From Trichuris trichiura (lineage: Eukaryota; Nematoda; Enoplea; Trichinellida; Trichuridae): DNA of 64,000 nt. Positions 1 through 11,000 of the stretch are shown one piece after another. The first letter of the stretch is position 1; each line of letters starts with the position of its first letter. Under the pieces are notes generated by a model. The model was not told where the DNA came from. It did not search any database and was given only the letters and a program-made list of their open reading frames with translations. The position numbers and the translations under genes are program-made. The stretch is from positions 1 through 64,000 of the forward strand of contig JBAJFE010000057.1 of assembly GCA_037903355.1 (NCBI GenBank), in the 5' to 3' direction.

Positions 1-339
1 CACCTCAATAACACTGATAATACTAATACCATTGCGAATGATAACATTGACAACACTGGAATCACGAATAGTCGCCCCATTTTGTTTATCCCTTATTACA
101 ACGGCATCGGGAAACGAATCCTACGATTAAGCCGTTCCCTAGATTTCAAGGTTCGATTTACGACATCCAGCAGTTTACGTTCGATGGTGAGGAGCGACAA
201 GATCATAGTTCCCTTTGATAGGAGACCAGGCGTCGTCTATGAGATAAGATGCAGTTGCAACGCCTCCTACATAGGAGAAACAGGCAACACCACCTCACTG
301 ACGACGGAACTAGAGCGTTCCGAAAGCTTTGAACAATAA
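1..339 (+). pseudogene. Penelope-like retroelement, C-terminal coding remnant
   Basis: The frame is open from base 1 and ends at 337-339, so the window cuts into the element. The peptide carries PYYNGIGKRI, a basic helix, LRSMV and then GVVYEIRCSCNASYIGETGN. This order matches the end of the reverse transcriptase and the start of the GIY-YIG endonuclease of Penelope-like elements (VYEI plus YIGETG being the GIY-YIG core). After GETGNT the rest of the endonuclease is missing and the frame runs directly into terminal-region sequence (LTTELERSESFEQ), so there is an internal deletion and the copy is not expected to be active. Family assignment rests on the motif; confidence is fairly high. Confidence 0.75.
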
Positions 340-585
340 AACAGTTGAGTGCGTTGATATCTGTACATTTTCTTAATAACGGCTCATCCATCCGTTGGTA
401 GAGCAGTTGTTTTAGTTGAATTACAGATAACAGCACAACGAAAAACGGGAAAAGCCGTAGAAGACCTTACAACCATGAAAATACAGCCTGTTACAAAACA
501 CCCCGTTTTCAAGAATGAAAAATAAAAGTAAAGTAAGATGTGGCAAAGTATGGCAAGTAAACGTAGTAAAACAAAATAAAACACG
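297..585 (+). mobile_element. Penelope-like element terminal (pLTR-type) region
   Basis: It starts with a hairpin of the form CTGACGACGGAAC...GTTCCGAAAGC (about 299-329) followed by AATAAA. Downstream, 391-510 resembles sequence at 12793-13056, 22142-22350 (reverse) and 27840-28015, including a short open stretch starting MKIQPVTKHPVFK near 474, comparable with MKLFKPVKRHPVFR near 12905. An ORF start lying downstream of the element 3' hairpin is what the pseudo-LTR tandem arrangement of Penelope-like elements produces. Boundaries are approximate. Confidence 0.55.
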
Positions 586-589
586 GCAA

Positions 590-1270
590 AACTAATCGAC
601 TTGTGGGCTGAAATTCAGTTTTTTGAAGAACAAAAGTTTTTCTTGCCTAACACGGCCCTCTTCTTCCTATTTTCAACTATTCTTGAAGCCTTTTTATTAC
701 CGCTGAAGTACGGATAGTAACTAGCTAAAAGCATTTAGCTAAAAAAAAAGCTCCGCTTGGGAATAGGTTGAAAAAGTCGGAACAGTTACTTTCCGTACGT
801 GCAGCAAAACGATAATTCAAAGCCCGATAAGCGCGATCGACCGCGTTAGAGAAGCGACCGTACAACTTAACTATACGTTACTTAAGATTAGAACACGCGC
901 GGACTAAGTAAGCAAAGCGCAGTTAAGCAGATTTAATATAAACGTAAGAATTTCTTTGCAACACTGCGCGGACGGGGAAACGAGTTGCTGTAATCGCCTG
1001 AGCTCTGCATGCGCTACTGTCCGCTCTTACCCGCTGCGTAGAGCATCTCTCCAAGCTCGATTGCATCCGAGTAAGATCCCATGTCGATAAGCAGCCGAAA
1101 CGACTCCTAAAATAGTAGAAAAACAAATTTTCGGCAATACTGCTTTTCAAACTGTGCTTGCATCACCTCCGGTGACAGCTCCATCGCGCATCACAAGCCC
1201 TAGTATATACAGTAATAAATGTCAAAATGATATGCAGGTAAAGTTTGTCATAAGCAGTCGCAAGAGTAGC
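590..1270. other. No gene seen; upstream region of the antizyme gene
   Basis: Only short overlapping open frames occur, without splice logic or recognisable motifs. I see no clear TATA box. The 5' UTR and promoter of the antizyme gene presumably lie here. Confidence 0.4.
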
Positions 1271-1274
1271 TCTT

Positions 1275-2074
1275 ATGTCATTCGGTAGGTGAGTCGACGT
1301 CATCGTTTGAGTCGGTTCGCTTTTTCGTGCTCGCGTTGATCTGACGATTGTACAATGAAGGAAGTGCAGTCACGTCGTACATTGCAGTTTGGGTATGCGC
1401 ATGCCGTCGACATTTCTAGCCTACGTGACTTTGTTTTCTATTTGCAGCCGCTTTTGTTACTGTATCCGTCTGGGCACCGAACCAGAGCGGTGTTCCTGAT
1501 GTGCCCCACGCCGCCATACGTCTAATCACCACAGAGTGCGCAGAGGGCAGCGGTGTGGGGTTTAAAAAAGAGCCCCCTGTGTTGTTATCCGAGACAGGGA
1601 TCTTGAATTCAATTGTAAGTTCCTCGCTATTCCATAGTCCGTTTCCGCTGATCACTTTGCCTTTGCTTTTCAGAACAGTGATTTAAAAGTTTGCGGTAAA
1701 GTTAGCATTAGATTCTTGTTCTATGTCGCCGATAGCGTAGTCAACCAGTGGGAGGCAACGTTGTATCCGACTTGTATTATCCTTTGTGCGCCACCGAAGA
1801 TTGCAATCAATGGGACAAAGTCCAGGTGGGTACCTTTTCCGGATGTTTTCCTCTTTACCTTCAGCCCCCATTTTGTAGCTTTGTCGCTATGATCGAGTTC
1901 ATTCAAGAGAAGTTGAATTGTACGAACATCTATCTTGAAGTGCAGAAAGATCAACAAAACTTTACCACATTGGTGCGAACTTTCTTCTATTTTGGATTTG
2001 CAATAGTACCCCCCGGTACTACCACATTTCAAGTTTCGCCACGTGCTGTCCTGATGCGTTTCGTCGACCTGTAG
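1275..2074 (+). CDS. OAZ: Ornithine decarboxylase antizyme, made by +1 programmed frameshifting
   Basis: Antizyme binds ornithine decarboxylase monomers, sends them to the 26S proteasome without ubiquitin and represses polyamine uptake. Proposed exons are 1275-1288, 1448-1614, 1674-1695 and 1749-2074; the introns (159, 59 and 53 nt) are GT-AG and phase-consistent. The ATG at 1275 is the first after an in-frame TAA (1251). ORF1 has 21 codons and ends TGT TCC TGA at 1491-1499. Shifting +1 gives DVPHAAIRL, comparable with DAPHPPLKI just after the shift site of mammalian antizyme 1. The C-terminal domain shows WDKV, FVAMIEFIQEKLNC, LVRTFFYFGFAIVPPG and RAVLMRFVDL, matching the antizyme order (LLEFAEE, LLRTFSFLGFEIVRPG, ACFMAYTFE). 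Total is about 175 aa, within the family range. The segment 1826-1864 could be read as a 39-nt intron but fits the alignment better as coding. Regulation is expected through polyamine-dependent frameshift efficiency. Confidence 0.88.
1491..1500 (+). promoter_or_regulatory. Programmed +1 ribosomal frameshift site (UGU UCC UGA U)
   Basis: The ORF1 stop TGA at 1497-1499 is preceded by TCC and followed by T, so the shifted codon is GAT. TCC-TGA is the slippery site of most animal antizymes; established examples in other nematodes often use TTT-TGA instead. ORF1 ends here and the conserved antizyme domain lies entirely in the +1 frame after the splices. Confidence 0.87.
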
Positions 2075-2173
2075 GCATAGATTCAGCTCATCCACCTTTC
2101 TTTGTCATCGTTTGCTCGCATGAATCTTTTAGCAATTGGTTGTGGTTTTCCATTCATTTATTTTCTTCGGTCT

Positions 2174-2179
2174 ATTAAA
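2174..2179 (+). promoter_or_regulatory. Possible poly(A) signal ATTAAA of the antizyme gene
   Basis: ATTAAA lies 100 nt after the antizyme stop, a usual distance for a short 3' UTR. There is no other support. Confidence 0.3.
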
Positions 2180-4402
2180 GTTTGGCGTTGTGAAAGCCAA
2201 GCGTAAACAACCCATACAGGCCGCGGAAGTCGCCTTCTTTTTAAGCGTACATTCTCCTCAAATGGCTTATGCTTATTTGCGCTGTCAAACACTGACTGAT
2301 AGCTCAGGCAGCGCTGCTTCTATAAACGTCTAAGAAGTTGGCTGCTATGGGTGCGCTATGTTGATCAGCTGTGTTAACAAGTACTGATATTAGAACTTAA
2401 AAACGCAGGGTCTGCCTTGTTTTCATATTCTTATCTACTCCGCCTAAGTAAGGTGGTTTTTGGTGCTAACTTGTTTTTCTTCTCTGTGTGACAGGCAGCC
2501 CAACGTTGTTTGTTGTTCGGAAAATTTTCAGATGACAAACCCTCATATGCACCTCTTATGAAAGCCAATATTATTTAACGATTCCCGGCTTAGCAACTGT
2601 CAATTCCAACAAGTAAGAATTTAAGTCATTTAATTTTTGGGTTTTCATTACGTTTTTAGCGCGCGGAATACATTTGTAAAAGACTTAGCGTAATTGCTTA
2701 CGCTCGACGGATTGTTGCATGCGCTGAATCAATCGAAATTAAGCATCCATTTGCGTATTCTGAAAAGTGTGCAAAAATTCTCTCAACAAAAACTATCTTT
2801 TAATCGATATACATTATGAGCAAAACTCGGCCTTGAAAGAAAATTAATCGTAAAAAACTTTACTAAGATTGTTAAACGAATTGATTTTTCCGTAAGCGTT
2901 TTTAGCGACAATGCTGTCGACAGCCAGTTTTGCAAGCATGGAAATTTTGCAAAGCGTCCAATCTATTTTCGAATATGCAGTTTTTCCGATGCGAAAAGGT
3001 CTGCCCTGAGTGTGAAGCGTTTTTTAAAAAATTTCCTCTGCATAATGACCGTCGCTTATTGCGTAATTTCAGACGCGCCGACTTAACGATAGGGATACTG
3101 TATTTTTTTAATTTTCAGGTAAGTTCATCAATTCACTAGGCTTTACCTAATCTTTTAACTGTAATATAGTTTGTCGACGGCGGATTGGCAAAAGATTATT
3201 TATTTAAGTTTATTCTCGCTCAAAAAATCTTTTATTCCGATTTATGATTCAAATGTCTTTCTCAAAACGATGTTGACCTGAAGAATAGATTACGTTCGAA
3301 ATAAGAACTCTAATCGGTCGTGCAGTGATCGAGACATGTACGAAGGTTAAATTTTGTAAAATGATGAGATTACGAATGAACAAATGCGTTTAATCCTCAA
3401 CATTTGTCGTTTTACTTTATAAATACCACTGCCAGTGCTGTGGCAGGAATCTCCTTCGCATTTTGCGTAATCGTTTAAACCTAAAGCTTAAGAAGGTCAG
3501 AAAAGCATTTTGATTGTACACTGTTTCGTTTTCACATTTATAAAAGAGTGTATTTTGAGGAGTTTTAGCAACTGTTGGTGTTTTGTTGAGTAAGCTGTTG
3601 GATACACTTGCGTGATCGATTGCAAAGCAGAAATTTGTGCTCCAATGGAAGTTGGACAAGAACGAACGCATTTCGGGTCGCCATGACGATAGCTGCTGAT
3701 CAATTAGTAAAGTGGAACGGCGTAAGAGCTGAGATATTGCGTTTTTAATGCCCTTATAATCTTTATTCAACTCCTAACGAAAGAAAGTAAAATAAAGAGC
3801 TTTCACCACCTTACGCACCTTTACCGCTGCAGTGCCTTTGTGTTGACGGACGTAAATCGTTCACTAACGACGATCCGTTCCGCAAAGCAACGTTTGGGAA
3901 GTCAACCTTCCGAAATTCCCATTACTACAGTAGTTGCACACGTCTTGATATGGTATATGCCTTAGGCAGACCATTTCTTTTTTGTAAAATCAAAGAAAAC
4001 TTAAATATAAAATCTTACCCACTTTTGCATAATTTTATGACTGTACAGGAGTTCAGTATATATTAGCTCTGCTTAGTAATTATTTGCTCTCGCTCATTAT
4101 TTTCAAATTTACTATATATAGAAAAGCCGCTTTTCGGTGGGCTATTTCGAGTAGACTGCCAGGTCACCGTTGATACTGGCCTACAGAAGTGTACTATTTT
4201 AGCATGAAAGCCTGAACGTCACCCATTCAAGTTCACTGATGATGACGGCCTGTTTCGAGCGTTACGTCATATATATGTTACAGGGAATGCTTGGAATTAG
4301 GCATTATGTAGAATGCCGAATATCTCTAGGCAATGTATGAAACACTTAATATTTCATACGATTCTTAGGCATTCTGTACAATTCCGCTGCGATGCTACAC
4401 TA

Positions 4403-4646
4403 GCGACACCTAGAAACAAAGTGGGCTGTTATTTTGCAGCTTTGCCCACTGTAGTTTCACTATACCATGGCTTCAGACAGGGCGGAACAAGACAGTCGAC
4501 AACAATAGGAGAAGAAATGGGTATTTTGGCCGTAGAACCTTGCCGGCTATCGTGCTGCGCCTTAGCCTGAGCCTAAGCCGAAATGCAGGGACAGCATAGG
4601 CGCAACGTAGCGAGAAAACAATACACTTTTCCCTGCAGGTGTCGCC
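4403..4646. repeat. Foldback/MITE-like repeat, copy 1
   Basis: The ends are inverted: GCGACACCTAGAAAC at the left, and a right end whose reverse complement begins GGCGACACCTGCAGG. The right arm shares GTAGCGAGAAAACA with copy 3. The interior has TTAGCCTGAGCCTAAGCCG, a degenerate TTAGGC-type hexamer run. Homology with the other copies extends outward at the left (about 4290-4400: repeated ATTAGGCATT and ATTTCATAC-type words). Confidence 0.55.
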
Positions 4647-4957
4647 ACCGTCCGTTTGCGAGAGAGCAGATGACAAGACCTTAAAAGTCTCCAGTGCTAA
4701 GGTACGATCCACATTTAGCCTAAATATTATTTTTGTCGTTCTGTTTAACGTTTACGCATTATACACAATGCCTAAGCGAAGTATACAGCGTATTAAAGCA
4801 AAACAGATATTTCATACTCTGCCAAAAATCAATCATTCTATAGAATGATAGAATTTCATAAATAGAATAACAGGAAATATTTAGACAAAGTGTGAACCAT
4901 ATCTTGGCAGTGGAGCCTTTTAAGGACTTATCACCTACTCTCTCGCAGCAATTATAG

Positions 4958-5212
4958 CGGCGACACCTAAGGGACAACGCGTTCTGTTTGCTCGCTACTT
5001 TGTGGCTATGCCGTCTTTCTATGTTGGCTTAGACTTAAGCAAGTGGAAAATGCAATAGCCGCAGGATTTTACGTCCAAAGAGCCCCCAGTTTTTTTTCGC
5101 GCCCTTGTTGGCTAGCCCGTTACCCCATAGCTTAACCCTAAACCAAGATTTAAGAAAAGTGTAGTCAGGAAAGTAGCAAAAAAGCAACCCACTTCTTTTG
5201 GTAGGTGTCGCT
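4958..5212. repeat. Foldback/MITE-like repeat, copy 2
   Basis: Left end GGCGACACCTAAGGG and right end GGTAGGTGTCGC are inverted. Beyond the right end, about 5212-5345 resembles 46277-46430 (CTGTAGGCTT, a GGCATA word, then GCCTAAAGATTTT against GGCTAAAGATTTT), so the full repeat is larger than the core given here. Confidence 0.5.
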
Positions 5213-6236
5213 ACTGTAGGCTTACGGGGCATACTTGAAAAAAGACAATTGAATACTTTGCCGGTTTGTCCCTTAGCATCGTAGAGAATGCACGAGAAAC
5301 GTGCGAAATATGAAGTGCTTCACACAATGCCTAAAGATTTTAGCCAGTCTAAGCTTTGCCTAGTCTTTCTACGCATTGTCTAACTTCAGACGCTCCCATA
5401 TATATATATATATATATTCTCCATTTAAGAAGCCACAGATAAAATGTTTCAAAAATGAGCTACTGCTAACTTCATTTTCGATTTACACAGCTTTGTCCCT
5501 TTACGAAATGCTACCAGTACTATTGAAAGTTTTACCAATCGATAATCGATTTGTCCTCATGCAAAAATTGGAAAAGCTATAATTTCATTAGTTGTTGTGG
5601 ATATAAGACATGCCTACAGTGCATCCATAGAATACTTATAGTTGCTAATGCTACAAAGTTTGGGAGAAGCATTGTCAAAGAATTTTACCAGGTCTTATTT
5701 AAGGAATGACCTAGTTTATGCATTTTAATATATTCATACATAGCCAATCGTTATTAGCATATCTGACCAATAGTAGCAACTTTGATTATTAGCGCTCAGT
5801 GTTCCTTTACCTACTTCTGATTCTAAAAACTTTTCAAAGATTAATATTATGCTAATAATGGTAACACGTACGCACCGAAAACATACAGCTACTCCACAGA
5901 ACACCAAAGGATTTTGACTTTGAGATGTCGTAAGTAAACAGTAGAAAGAATGTATTGCTTACGGGCAGCAAATAGCAAGAAAGTATTACGTTTAAATGCG
6001 TAGAGCAATTCTCCATCTAAAACAATATACCTTAAAATGATGCTAAGTTTCGAGATGCTAAAAAAAAGAAGCGCGCGAAATTATTGCATTGAAGTAGGGC
6101 GTGTTCACAGTTTATGCTCAGCAGACGACAAGTTTGGAAATTTAATATTTGGGTTTGGGAAACTGGTTAACAGTCTGTTTTGAACGAAACATCAAATGAA
6201 GCAGAGGTGTCAGAAAGAGCAGCGATCGCATCTACC

Positions 6237-7500
6237 ATGATTGTTCGCAACGTGTTGTCATGGATAACTATTGTCGCCCTACTTCGCGACGAGATTGGTA
6301 AGCTGATTCGTAATAAAATCCCAAATAGCGGTTAGCTTAATTTTTCTTTATGCAACAACAACAACAATGTTGCAATTTTTCAACGTTAACATCGTATTGG
6401 CAAGCCTTCTGGTCAACAACTTACTAAAAGGGGAGTGAAGGTCTAATGCACATCATTCCCTATAGAGAAGTTCATTTCAATCTCAAAGACATTAAGCAAA
6501 ATGAATTTTAAAATTTAATGCCTACGTTTAACTGACGCTTAGGGCTAACGATAAAAATAAAAAAACTTCTACTACGCGTTAGGGTGCGTTGCCATGAAAC
6601 GGAGGAATGATGAATAGCATATTATTATTATTATCAACCATAAAAAGCATGAAATCAATACAAACCCTCAGAGCATTACTTGTAATTGCTGAAGAGAATT
6701 GTACGGTTCAAATAAGTCACCTACAAGGATTTCATTTGTTTTAGCATTCAGTCTGCCACTCGGCCAAAGACTTCAACCAGTCTACGAATATAGGGAGTAC
6801 ATACCGCCATCGCGATGGCCAACGGAAATCACCGTGGCGGGAAGCTATCCTTTCATGCATCAATGGTCAGATGACACGATCAAACCGCAACCATTCAAGT
6901 CCGAATTCGTCAACGGCTTCGCAACCGGCAGTGAAAGGATCAAATTCATGAAAGGCAGTTTGAACATACCCAGCGTACGGCACAACGCCATTTGGGATTT
7001 GACGGGCCAACTGCGCTTAGGTCCATCGCTAACGCATTTCAACTGGCAAAACGACGTTCTGCGCAAAAACTCGCTCAACTTATCGCCGGCTGCTCAAAAT
7101 GTCCTCGAATTCGATCCAGCATTCGAACAAGACTCGGGTAAGTCGCATACGAAACCTTCTTGACAAGATACATATACATCAACTATTTAAGAAGTTAATA
7201 TCAATCAATAATTATGAATTATAATAAATTTCAGGACTGTTGGAGAGGTCGGCATACGACAGCGGTTGTACTTCGGTTTATTGCAAAAATCCCGGATCCG
7301 GTTTTGACGGCGCAATGGTAATGCAGCCTCCAAAAAACTTTTACTTGAACGGTAAACTTGATTTCCCAATGTTCACGGGAACCTACGGGGAGGGATACAG
7401 GTTCGACCGTCACTTTGATATTTTTGCTGGCCGTCATCCCGTAAGCGTTACGGTTGGCCATCATACTAATCCATTTATTCAAGCAATGCTTCGAGAATAG
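6237..7500 (+). CDS. Unrecognised secreted protein, three exons
   Basis: Proposed exons are 6237-6297, 6745-7137 and 7235-7500; both introns are GT-AG (donors GTAAGC and GTAAGT) and phase-consistent, giving 239 aa. The N-terminus MIVRNVLSWITIVALL is a typical signal peptide, so the product is probably secreted. The mature part is rich in Trp, Phe, His and Pro: RWPTEITVAGSYPFMHQW, WDLTGQLRLGPSLTHFNW, and in exon 3 GCTSVYCKNPGSGFDG and FPMFTGTYGEGYRFDRHF. Only two cysteines are seen in the mature part, six residues apart in exon 3. I do not recognise the family and see no enzyme motif. The ATG was chosen because it is the one that gives a signal peptide and correct phase. The neighbours (antizyme upstream, a minus-strand peptidase-like gene downstream) give no clue to function. 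Confidence 0.7.
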
Positions 7501-8000
7501 CTGCAGCGAAGTATCGCTCTTAAATTTGGTTAAATAACTTTTGCAAAGATGAACTTCACTGGCCGGCAAAAGCAGCCGTCTTCGGCTCTTACAATGTACG
7601 TTGAAAATGTTAGCTTTAGATAAAATGCGTTAATTAAAAACTGACAAGCTGATAAGATGGAAATTTACGCATCGAAGGCTGTCCGCTAGTAAGTAAAGAG
7701 GAAATAAGTGCCACTTTGAAAAAGCCTTAATGACAAGCAACCTAAACATTCCAACAGCCTTTCATATCTACATCATCATCTGGAAAATATGGGCATTCTG
7801 CTGCCTTTACGTTGAAGATGAGAAGTAGAGAAGTTTTTTAATTAAATCGAATATTCACAGGAAGGAATGAAAGATTTGCACTGTTCTGCAAAGTATACAC
7901 ATAAGCAAGAGCACAGATAAATTGTACTCAAGTTTCGGGACAAGATTACGTGAGCAAGAATTATGGTGCAAATCTGACACTCCTTTTAAGGCAAAAATAT
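7501..8000. other. Short intergenic space between convergent genes
   Basis: This is the region between the stop of the secreted-protein gene and the stop of the minus-strand M1-like gene. It presumably holds both 3' UTRs; nothing else is seen. Confidence 0.4.
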
Positions 8001-11000
8001 CTAACGACCTTTGAAGCCGCGACCTTGCAGCCACTGACCCACTTCGACATGTTGCGCTAATACTTGAGTGTTAATGCGAGACCTAACTTGAATGCTACGC
8101 AGCAAAGGCCTAAGGTAGGGTTCCACGTCGTCCGGCGACGCAAACGCATCCTAAACAAAAAAGCAATTATGCTTACGCAACGAACATAATGGATTATTTA
8201 AAAAATCTTTGAACATATCCAGAAAAAGTGCTTACATCAACGTTCCAATCGATCATTTCTCCATGAACGTTTGTTAGAGCTTGCTAGGTTCAAAGTGGTT
8301 AACAGTTGGGCGAAGCGACGACACGCGTATATACCTTGACAAGTTTGTCAAAATACAACGTATTGCCGTGAGTTTGAACCAGTTCTTTCCAATGAGCTTT
8401 TATGTAGCACCAAGCAAACTTGTGCCCCACTACAGTCCTTGGCATATATTCAAAAATGCTGGCTATGTGGGATTTCGACGCCAAGTTACCCTAAGAAAGA
8501 AGCTGAAGTAACCTTATTGGTCTAACCCTTATCGCGACAGCATTCTCGCCGACTTGGAAAAAATATGCTGAGGCAAACATTATACAGGAAAGGACAAAGT
8601 TGTTAGAGTTGACAGATCTCTATTCGAGAAGCAGATTTCCCAATCAATTTTCTGTAAGGGCATTCAGCACAAAGCTTACCGCTTCGTAAAACTTCAATAA
8701 GTTTTCCAGAACACTTAAAATGGGCGTATAACCGATTGCAGCTAAGTATTCAGAAGAATTAGGTTCATCTACGTTCTCTTTGTACAACTGCAAACAAAAT
8801 CATTTGCTTGGAAGTGAGATCACAATAACGAACTCGCAGCATAGTGTCCGCGTCAGCCTCGTCACCATAGCGGCATACAGCGCATAAGATCTAAAAAAAT
8901 TGCATAAAAAAGCTGACTGCCGATGGTAATAACATTATTACCAAAGGCCGTAATTGGCTTATGATGGGCACTTGGTATTTGACGAACGCGTCGAACATTT
9001 CCCGCGAAAACTGAACGACAATTTCGTCGCCACATTCGACCAAAGCCGACAGAAGACTAAAGCGAGCAACTTTTTCCAAATAACCTGCAAGAGAAAGCCA
9101 AATGACCCACCAAGAAAAGCGGTAAACATGTCTGCACGGAAATCTAACAATGTAGAATCAATGAGAGTATTCTTACTTCGAGACTCCTTTGGTTTCCAAC
9201 CGTACGTATGGAACATTGGATAGAGCAGTTTGCGAAAGAAGCGCCGAAGACGCTTGTACGTTGGGGCAAACTGAAAAGTACCCATTAATTCAACTGCGCT
9301 TGTAGCCATTAGCGAAAGCATTCCCGGGCACGTTTCTTCCGCGCACGCTTCCAAAAGTTCAAGATAAGCAATCACTTTGACCCTGCATGCCCGAACCTAA
9401 AACATGAAAAGAAAAAAATGACACTAAGCCCAAACGTGTTAGCCTTCTTATCCACTTGCCAATGCGTACGCGTCCGCTAAGATGGACATACGATTCGTGT
9501 CACCGAAGCATTGAAAAGATTTGAAAAGAGCTCTCCGCAGTTCGATACCATAAAAAACGCGGTAGAACCCTTTGAAGTCCCAATTGAGCTGTAACAAATG
9601 GCCTCTTTGCTTAAAGCATCCAAGAAACAGCGTACCTTAAGCCAATCGCCGCGATTAAAGTTTGACAAAACAATTTCGTCTTCCTGCTTAGTCATCAGGT
9701 GAAACAAAGGCGCTTTGGCGTTCTTGTACGAATACATCACAATAATAGCCCAACAGAACTCCTTCTGCCCTAAAGTTTAAAAAAAAGAAAAAATTACAAA
9801 CTAACAACAACCAGCACAAACGGAACGGCAAAATTGGTCAAGCGACAATATTTTGGCGAGAAATTTTAAAGTATCAAATTCGAAACGAAACTTCCCGTGT
9901 CGCAAACGTTTGCAGGTACTACAAGAAAGCGCCGTCCAACTATTCGGTATTTTTCCAACTGAAATTCAGAAAGATGTTGTCAACAATTTGTTCTAACCAC
10001 CCGAATACGCATATGTGCGTATGGGATCCGACGCGTGCAATTACTAAGAACATTTGTTGCTTTATCAGCAGGACTGCATCGCGGGGACAGTCCACAAAAT
10101 CTGCTATAAGCAAAGCTCCTAACCGTACGTCTCACTAACTTTGAAGATATCTACTCGAAGGTCAAAACAGAAAGTAAGCAAATCTTGGAGGTTTTTCTTT
10201 CAAAAAAAATCAAAACATTTCACTCAACATAAGGCGACAACCACATTGAACTTTAAGGAAAAGCACTCGAGATTACGAAGCTAGAAATATTTCGTACGAA
10301 AAAGCACCGGACAGAATGACGCATGACGTCTTGTGACGTCATCTAATTTGCATTTTTTAAACCTTAGGCCTTACTTCTAGTTAGGCTGAAAAGTATTGAC
10401 CCCATCTCCGTCGACGAGACCCCGCAAAAGTGGTTCACTGAAAACGCTTAGGCAAAAATTGCCATAGCAACTTAATTACTCTTATGCCATAGTCGCGTAC
10501 TGTAACATAATTTACATTAGTTCGTCATGGCCGCTCCATTCGTTTGCGAAGCGCTATAGCGAGTAGGAAACATTATCATTGCAAAATGAAGCACTGGTAA
10601 TATTTCTCGTGGAAATAAATAGTACAGTAGCTCACTAGCTTAATGCTTAAGCTAGGAAACGCTCAATTATTAATACACTTTTTTGGGAAGCCATTTTTAT
10701 ATTTAAATGACTAGCCAATAAGGGTTACGCAAAAGCAAGAGCGGAATAGGCGTTGCCAAATAACCAGTGCATTTACCATTCGTCCCATCTTCGATAAAAC
10801 GCGTTTGCTTCAGACGCAGCACTGCGGTGGGTTTGCTCCAGTCAATTTCAGCCTAAAGAAAGCAAGCTAACGCTGTGCGCTTCGGCGAAGCATCAAATAC
10901 GCAGAGGAGAGGAAAGCCGGGCTTCGACATCCACTCCGATACTATTAACTCAACGTCATAGCCTGACAATGAGCTCATCCATCGCCATATTTGACTCAAG

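Larger units (their letters stand above)
2180..6236. other. Intergenic, no gene recognised; carries two foldback elements
   Basis: Open frames here are short and lack family motifs. The ones at 2930-3139 (+) and 3417-3770 (-) have no usable splice partners that I could find. Foldback repeat copies lie at about 4403-4646 and 4958-5212. A short TA run lies at about 5399-5417. Confidence 0.4.

Noticed and set aside
389..420. tRNA-like word GTTGGTAGAGCAGTTG
   Set aside because: It belongs to the Penelope terminal repeat (compare 27943 and reverse 22240) and has no T-arm or acceptor stem.
1826..1864. 39-nt GT...AG segment in the antizyme gene as an intron
   Set aside because: It begins GTGGGT and ends TTCAG and is a multiple of three, but removing it shortens the W-to-SF spacing well below that of other antizymes; reading through fits better.
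1721..2095. 124-codon minus-strand open frame
   Set aside because: Antisense shadow of the antizyme C-terminal exons.
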